In this document: positions 36,611 through 41,472 of the stretch, piece after piece
Layout: each line of letters begins with the position of its first letter
How positions within the stretch are numbered: position 1 is the stretch's first letter
Source of the DNA: Calcarisporiella thermophila CBS 279.70
Lineage: Eukaryota; Calcarisporiellomycota
Direction of reading: 5' to 3'
DNA: 41,472 bases
NCBI RefSeq assembly: GCF_041956535.1
Contig: NW_027192206.1
Span: 619,763 to 661,234 of the forward strand
Notes under the pieces: model-generated
What the model was told of the DNA's origin: nothing
What the model saw: only the letters and a program-made list of their open reading frames with translations
Databases searched by the model: none
Translations under genes and position numbers: made by a program

Positions 36611-36626
36611 TGGTGGGACGTGAGAG
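36611..36626 (+). other. Putative primer-binding site
   Basis: TGGTGGGACGTGAGAG starts four bases after a CA dinucleotide at 36605-36606, which fits 'LTR end - short spacer - TGG...'. TGG would pair with the CCA end of a primer tRNA. I could not identify the tRNA from the remaining bases. Confidence 0.45.
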
Positions 36627-36684
36627 ACTCTTCAGACAACTAAAACCCTGAACGAATTCCTTAAGACGACCTAAGCGCAGTAAT

Positions 36685-39600
36685 ATGAGTACCCCTAGAG
36701 TAGTGGACAGACGCATCGCGACACCAACGCCGTGGTACGGTTCTCCTGCGGAAGACCCAGTGAGTTGGCTGCAAAACTTCGAAATGGTTAAGAAAGCCAA
36801 CGGTTGGTCGGACGAGACCGCATGTAATGTAGTGGGGTCATTGTGTCTGGGTAGCGCCGCTACTTGGTACCAGCGTAATGAAACAAAGTTGGACTCGTGG
36901 TTGAAATTCAGGGAGGAATTTCTGAAGTATTATCGTTCGGGAGTACGGAAGGAGATTTGGAGGACGGCGCTACGTACAAAGCGTCAGAGAGCGGACGAAT
37001 CGGTGGATTCAGTCGCATCCGAGGTTTTAACCCTTCTTGAGAGGCTCGGAATTCAAGGAAAAGAAGAGAGGATCCAATATTTCGTGGATGCTCTACGTCC
37101 TGAATTAGCCGCTCAAATATATCGAACGGAGCCGCAATCTCTCGAAGCGGCAATTGAGATCGCTCGCCGTGAAGAGCTGATCGAGATGCGAAGAAATAAT
37201 GGTACCAAGGAGCAGTACTATGGAGGGCAAGGTCTAGAACGAGGAAACTTGGAAGCGCAAGGAGGTTATTATCCTTATGGATACCCCCCCTGGACTATGC
37301 CAACGAACCCGTGGAATACGCTGCCAGGTTTAACGCATAGTATGCCTAATGTGTCAGCAGGCCGTCCTAATCCAGTTGAACCGAATAGGCTGGAAAAGCG
37401 ACTAGAAGATCTGACAGCGATGGTTGAATCATTGGCCTTGAACGCACTGCAACACACGCCTAAATCTAAGTCAAAGAAAGGAGATTCGCCTAACAGACGT
37501 GAAAATGATCAAGGTAAACGTCCGGGAAAGAACATCAAATGTAGGAGATGCCAGGAATGGGGCCATTATGCAAGCGAGTGTGAAGCCCCACGACCTGTCC
37601 CACGCCGTCGAGACTCCAAGGACGAAAATGAGTCAGCAAACTCTAGAACCTCTCCAGCAGTAGGTTCGGATGTACAAGCCACCAATTTACCAGTGAACGC
37701 AATGGAATTTATGACACCAAGGGACGTCACGGAACTTGATATTTTGGTGACCGAGCATGCGACTACAGGATCACGGGTGGAAGAAGTACGAGAGGTCGAT
37801 TCCAACGAGAAAGGTGAAGAGAGGGAGGTAAAATCGTCAATGGTGTCGAGAGAGAAAGAGGGAGCTACTATTCCCTCTGAATTGGATTCAGTTCCGCTCA
37901 AGGAAAGAGCATACTCAATTGCCGAGGACTTGACGACGGCCCCGGCGAACATCACGATAGGCCAGCTGTTGTGTCATTCCCCTTCGGTGCGACAAGAATT
38001 CATGGGTTTGTTGCGCAGAGTTACTTATGGAGTGAATACAGTTGACCTAGATATAGGATTGGAAGAGGATGAATTTGATACGGACGACTTCACAGCAGCC
38101 AGAGGTCGGATCACCATCAATAATCAACCAATCGAGGCCATATTTGATTCGGGTGCCGCAACGAGTGTTATCACTAAAGGACTGTTACGCAAGTTAAACC
38201 TCAGGATTGATCGACCAAGTCGCAAGTCGTTATCTACGATTGGTGGCGGAAAAATTCAAACGTTGGGATGGGTAACGAATGTACCGATCCAGGTAGAAGG
38301 TATTCCCGCTCCTATTGGGTTATTTGTTTTTGACCGAGAAGACGACTGTATTCTTCTTGGTAACAACTGGTTCAAAATCAACCACGCGTACCCTGACGTT
38401 GACCGCGATGAGTTGGTAATGCGTAGACCCTTCGGTAGGGTAGTGTCACGATTGCAATCCATAAACAAGCGGCGAACTCGCGATACAGCAGAATGTTATA
38501 GCTTGATGATCGCGGAAGAAACTTATGAAATGGAGAAAGAAGAGACAGCAGGATTGTCAGCCGATGAACAAGAAAAATTGAATGTCTTACTGGGGGAATA
38601 TGAAGACATATTCCGAGGACTTGGGAAGACCGAAACTGTAGAGCATCAGATCGAGACGGGAGCTGCGAAGCCAATCAAATGTGCACCTTATAGAGCAACT
38701 TGGCAAGATCAGGAAATTATCAAGCGAGAGGTAGAAGAGATGCTTGAGCAAGGGGTCATTGAGCCAGCTATATCCCCTTGGGCCTTCCCTGTGGTTCTGG
38801 TCCAGAAAAAGAATGGAAAAATACGCTTTTGTGTCAACTTCCGGAAACTCAACGACGTAACGAAGAAAGACACATACCCCCTGCCACATATCAACGATAT
38901 ATTCGATGCTCTACATGGAGCCACGGTATTCTCCACGCTGGATGCTGCCAGTGGATACTGGCAGGTGGCGTTAAGGAAGGAAGATAAGCCAAAGGCAACG
39001 TTTGTAACGAGATTCGGCACGTACCAATTTCGCGTCATGCCTTTTGGGTTATGTAATGCGCCAGCTACTTTTCAACGACTTATGGAGCATGTTTTGGACG
39101 GAATGCTCTGGAAGAGTGTCGTGGTCTTTATTGACGACATTAACGTATATTCACGGACATTTGACGAGCATTTGGAGCACCTCCGTGCGGTATTTCAGCG
39201 ACTCAAGGAGCACAATTTAAGGCTAAACCGGGACAAATGTCGATTTGGGCAGAGACAACTGAAGTATTTGGGACACACGATATCGGCAGGAGGTATAGCG
39301 GTGGATGAATCGAAGGTGGAGAAGTTGATGCGTATGCCGCGTCCGCAATCTATAAGAGATGTCAGGTGTTTTCTCGGTCTAGCAAGCTATTATCGACGAT
39401 TTATCCCCAGGTTCAGCAATATAGCAATACCTTTGCACCAGCTTACATCCAAGGATCAACCTTGGCGATGGAGGGAAGACATCGAGGAAAAGGCTTACCA
39501 AACGTTACGAGCGGCGTTAACCAAACCACCAGTGTTGGCATATCCTAACCCAGATCTGAACAGAGAGTTCCATTTGATTACAGATGCAAGTGGCGAGGGA

Positions 39601-39954
39601 TTAGGTGCAATTTTGGAGCAAGAGCAAGACGATGGTGAAAGGAAGGTAATTGCTTATGCAAGTCGAGGGCTAAGACGGTCCGAGAGGAATTATTCCATAA
39701 CAGATCTTGAGGCACTGGCCGTGGTCTGGGCGATACACTACTTCCGACATTATCTTGCAGGTAGACACTTTTGGCTTCACACAGATCACTCGGCCTTGCG
39801 ATGGGTTTTCCAATCCGAGAACCCCACGGGAAGAATGGCTAGATGGAGTATCTTCCTTTCGCAATTCGATTTCACCACGAAGCATTGCAAGGGTAACACC
39901 AATCCTGCTGATGGACTCTCAAGGCTTATTCCCGATTTATCGAAGGGAAAGTAA
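36685..39954 (+). CDS. Gag-protease-reverse transcriptase-RNase H polyprotein
   Basis: A single frame of 1089 codons with no frameshift between gag and pol. The capsid-like region (about 10-200) contains WLQNFEMVKKANGW and a retrotransposon-gag fold pattern (YRSGVRKEIWRTALRT). A zinc knuckle C-x2-C-x4-H-x4-C lies at Cys286-Cys299. The aspartic protease has DSGA at 488-491. The reverse transcriptase has YPLPHINDIFDAL, FSTLDAASGYWQV and the catalytic FIDD at 815-818. RNase H follows with ITDASGEGLG and LHTDHSALRW. The frame ends at TAA 39952. Integrase lies in the same frame after a second stop (TGA 39973). Fusing Gag to Pol without recoding is seen in several fungal gypsy elements. Confidence 0.93.
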   Translation: MSTPRVVDRRIATPTPWYGSPAEDPVSWLQNFEMVKKANGWSDETACNVVGSLCLGSAATWYQRNETKLDSWLKFREEFLKYYRSGVRKEIWRTALRTKRQRADESVDSVASEVLTLLERLGIQGKEERIQYFVDALRPELAAQIYRTEPQSLEAAIEIARREELIEMRRNNGTKEQYYGGQGLERGNLEAQGGYYPYGYPPWTMPTNPWNTLPGLTHSMPNVSAGRPNPVEPNRLEKRLEDLTAMVESLALNALQHTPKSKSKKGDSPNRRENDQGKRPGKNIKCRRCQEWGHYASECEAPRPVPRRRDSKDENESANSRTSPAVGSDVQATNLPVNAMEFMTPRDVTELDILVTEHATTGSRVEEVREVDSNEKGEEREVKSSMVSREKEGATIPSELDSVPLKERAYSIAEDLTTAPANITIGQLLCHSPSVRQEFMGLLRRVTYGVNTVDLDIGLEEDEFDTDDFTAARGRITINNQPIEAIFDSGAATSVITKGLLRKLNLRIDRPSRKSLSTIGGGKIQTLGWVTNVPIQVEGIPAPIGLFVFDREDDCILLGNNWFKINHAYPDVDRDELVMRRPFGRVVSRLQSINKRRTRDTAECYSLMIAEETYEMEKEETAGLSADEQEKLNVLLGEYEDIFRGLGKTETVEHQIETGAAKPIKCAPYRATWQDQEIIKREVEEMLEQGVIEPAISPWAFPVVLVQKKNGKIRFCVNFRKLNDVTKKDTYPLPHINDIFDALHGATVFSTLDAASGYWQVALRKEDKPKATFVTRFGTYQFRVMPFGLCNAPATFQRLMEHVLDGMLWKSVVVFIDDINVYSRTFDEHLEHLRAVFQRLKEHNLRLNRDKCRFGQRQLKYLGHTISAGGIAVDESKVEKLMRMPRPQSIRDVRCFLGLASYYRRFIPRFSNIAIPLHQLTSKDQPWRWREDIEEKAYQTLRAALTKPPVLAYPNPDLNREFHLITDASGEGLGAILEQEQDDGERKVIAYASRGLRRSERNYSITDLEALAVVWAIHYFRHYLAGRHFWLHTDHSALRWVFQSENPTGRMARWSIFLSQFDFTTKHCKGNTNPADGLSRLIPDLSKGK

Positions 39955-40022
39955 CGTTATCAAGTACAATGTTGAGGCCACAGAAGACACGGTTCATTCG
40001 CTAAGGACAACGGATTGATTAG
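39951..40022 (+). other. Candidate 72-nt intron between RNase H and integrase
   Basis: Starts GTAACG and ends GATTAG, with CTAAG about 17 nt before the acceptor. Its length is a multiple of three and it contains both in-frame stops, so removing it would keep the frame. GTAACG is also used as the donor of the second Rab6 intron in this window. Inference only: stop read-through or independent integrase expression are alternatives. Confidence 0.35.
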
Positions 40023-40065
40023 ACGATTTCGACGATTTTCACCCGATTCAATTCTATACACAACC

Positions 40066-41415
40066 ATGGAACTAGCTAAATACTATTCAATTTATAACTA
40101 CTTAAACAGCAAGACTTACCCAAGAGACGCAAACGATAAAATCAAGCAACAAGTGCGGAGTTGGGCAAGGCCATATACAATTCGAGATGGGCGATTAGTG
40201 AAGAGGAAATATACGGCCCTACCCATTGAGTTATTACGCGAGGATAACGCTCGAGGTATTGTGGAGCGTATCCATGCGGAAGGACATTTCGGCATCAATA
40301 ATACGTGGGATCGAGTGCGTATAAGATACGATGCCCCAAACTTATTCAATCTTGTGCGAGATGTGGTGATGAGGTGTGACGCTTGTCAAAGTAGAAGACG
40401 ACGAGGACCTCGACAAGCTGAACTACATCCAATGATGATTCCGCCAAAACCTATGGAAATTATGGGAATTGATGCCGCGGGACCTCTACCACCAACAAAG
40501 AAGGGAAATCGGTATGTCCTAGTCGCAGTGGATATGCTAAGCGGTTGGCCGATTGCAAAGGCGGTACCAAACATCACGACGGAAACCACCATTGATTTCC
40601 TTATTGCAGATGTGGTTTCAGTTTACGGCTGTCCGAGGCGACTTGTTTCTGATCAAGGAGCTAACTTCACTGGGGAATTAATGCAACAGTTTTTAAGGCG
40701 GCTAGACATCCAACCTACCCCAACGTCAGCATACCGTCCGGAAGCAAACGGCAAGGTAGAACGTATGAATCAGACTCTCAAGGCAACCATCGCCAAGATG
40801 ACGCGAGGGAGGTCAGATTGGGACGATGCACTACCGTTAGCCCTTATGGCAATTCGGGCAAAACGACATGAAGCGACAGGCTATAGCCCTTATGAAGTGC
40901 TGTACGGTACACCAATGTTAACACCAGCTCTTTGGACCCCACGAGCAGAGGAAGAAGTTATGGGAGGCGATCCTTCCGAAGCGGTCATGCCTCGCTTGGA
41001 AGTGATAAAGTCAACATTGACTAACGTACGAGAGACAGCAGCTCGGAACTTGAGGGCAAATCAACTTAGAGCAGCTGCGAGGTATAACAAGCGAGTAAAG
41101 AAGATAGTTTTCCGACCGGGAGACCAAGTGATGGTTCACGACGAGACACCAGAGTCAGTTTTCCATGATCGATGGTTTGGGCCTCTAACGGTGACCCGAA
41201 GAGCAGGATCGGACAGATATTACTTAAGTCGACAAGGAAGGGAACTGACTGTTCCTGTTCATGCGGATCGATTACGACATTATGTTCCTCCAGCATCGTC
41301 GCGACCGATTCCTAGTGTTATCGCGACAACGACGAGTAACACAGTAGACCAGACGCAAAAACCAATAAGGAGCATGTTGGCCCCGAGTGGACGGAAGAGA
41401 AGAGAAGATGCTTAA
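40066..41415 (+). CDS. Retrotransposon integrase
   Basis: From the first ATG (40066) the frame gives 449 residues; open codons extend to about 40015. The HHCC zinc domain has His70, His74, Cys104 and Cys107 (HAEGH and CDAC). The catalytic core has Asp136 (GIDAAGPLP), Asp196 (VSDQGANF) and Glu232 (GKVERMN) with the classic 35-residue spacing between the last two. The C-terminal part (RPGDQVMVHD, then RWFGPLTVTRRAGSD) is a GPY/F-type module, with no chromodomain. Because the ORF has no own promoter or recoding signal that I can see, it is probably translated as part of the upstream polyprotein. It ends 57 bp before the window edge. Confidence 0.9.
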   Translation: MELAKYYSIYNYLNSKTYPRDANDKIKQQVRSWARPYTIRDGRLVKRKYTALPIELLREDNARGIVERIHAEGHFGINNTWDRVRIRYDAPNLFNLVRDVVMRCDACQSRRRRGPRQAELHPMMIPPKPMEIMGIDAAGPLPPTKKGNRYVLVAVDMLSGWPIAKAVPNITTETTIDFLIADVVSVYGCPRRLVSDQGANFTGELMQQFLRRLDIQPTPTSAYRPEANGKVERMNQTLKATIAKMTRGRSDWDDALPLALMAIRAKRHEATGYSPYEVLYGTPMLTPALWTPRAEEEVMGGDPSEAVMPRLEVIKSTLTNVRETAARNLRANQLRAAARYNKRVKKIVFRPGDQVMVHDETPESVFHDRWFGPLTVTRRAGSDRYYLSRQGRELTVPVHADRLRHYVPPASSRPIPSVIATTTSNTVDQTQKPIRSMLAPSGRKRREDA

Positions 41416-41461
41416 AGAGAGAGAGATTTGTGGGAAGTCGGTCAGGAGCCTCGACTTAATC

Positions 41462-41471
41462 AAGGGGGAAA
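41462..41471 (+). other. Polypurine tract (plus-strand primer)
   Basis: AAGGGGGAAA at the very end of the window, after the integrase stop. In this position it is the expected primer for plus-strand DNA synthesis, directly before the 3' LTR. Confidence 0.7.
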
Positions 41472-41472
41472 T

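Larger units (their letters stand above)
35690..41472 (+). mobile_element. Ty3/gypsy (Metaviridae-type) LTR retrotransposon
   Basis: The visible part runs from the last two bases of the presumed 5' LTR (CA at 36605-36606) to the polypurine tract at the window end. The domain order is Gag, zinc knuckle, protease, reverse transcriptase, RNase H, integrase, which defines the Ty3/gypsy group. No chromodomain is seen after the integrase GPY/F-like module. It lies directly upstream of a tRNA-Pro, with the 5' LTR nearest the tRNA. Coding frames are long and nearly intact, so the copy is young. The 3' LTR lies outside the window. Confidence 0.88.

Noticed and set aside
35640-36800. Long open frames across the N gap on both strands
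   Set aside because: They exist only because undetermined bases contain no stops.
40015-40065. Integrase start at TTG 40015
   Set aside because: Non-ATG start without support; the true N-terminus is probably set by fusion to the upstream polyprotein.

Overview
The window is AT-rich nuclear DNA of a filamentous fungus. Genes are broken by short GT-AG introns (about 55-90 nt). The gene set (Cdc11-type septin, Ypt6/Rab6, Kex1-like carboxypeptidase, dynein light intermediate chain, augmin-like subunit, Ty3/gypsy and LINE elements) fits an early-diverging 'zygomycete-grade' fungus. The lineage is an inference, since no rRNA or other marker is present. Gene models were assembled by hand: every spliced model reported here ends in frame at a stop codon.

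Layout. 1-2.1 kb holds a decayed transposase. 2.2-7.4 kb holds housekeeping genes: an Arb2-domain protein (+), then dynein light intermediate chain (-) and enolase (-). 8.9-11.7 kb is a tandem pair of intronless seven-helix receptors. 12.2-14.1 kb is a secreted serine carboxypeptidase with tiny exons. 14.5-15.4 kb is a probable HAUS2/augmin subunit. 16.2-18.3 kb holds a 59-residue Lys-rich ORF (-) and a septin (+). 18.7-24.0 kb holds three minus-strand genes: Rab6, a Kex1-like carboxypeptidase of 13 exons with exons as short as 6 nt, and a double zinc-ribbon ZNRD2-like protein. 25.9-28.4 kb is a secreted calcineurin-like phosphoesterase (Dcr2-like) fused to six tandem beta-prism repeats.

From 28.4 kb on the window is accessory DNA. 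It has two identical tRNA-Pro(AGG) genes 6.7 kb apart. Each has a retroelement about 15 bp upstream of its 5' end: a solo LTR with 4-bp target duplication at the first, and a Ty3/gypsy element (5' LTR hidden in a 915-bp N gap) at the second. Also present are a 5'-truncated LINE with a 16-bp target duplication, an orphan multi-helix membrane protein, a perfect 18-bp hairpin and a possible recombinase relic. The gypsy element has Gag-PR-RT-RNaseH in one frame and integrase in the same frame after two stops. The window ends at its polypurine tract.

How the genes may relate: Rab6 (Golgi recycling), Kex1-like protease (trans-Golgi) and the secreted hydrolases act in the secretory route. Septin, dynein LIC and HAUS2 act in the cytoskeleton. 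No operon-like logic is implied. The most distinctive points are the repeat-phosphoesterase fusion, micro-exons in both S10 carboxypeptidases, the paired receptors, and retroelement targeting upstream of tRNA-Pro.
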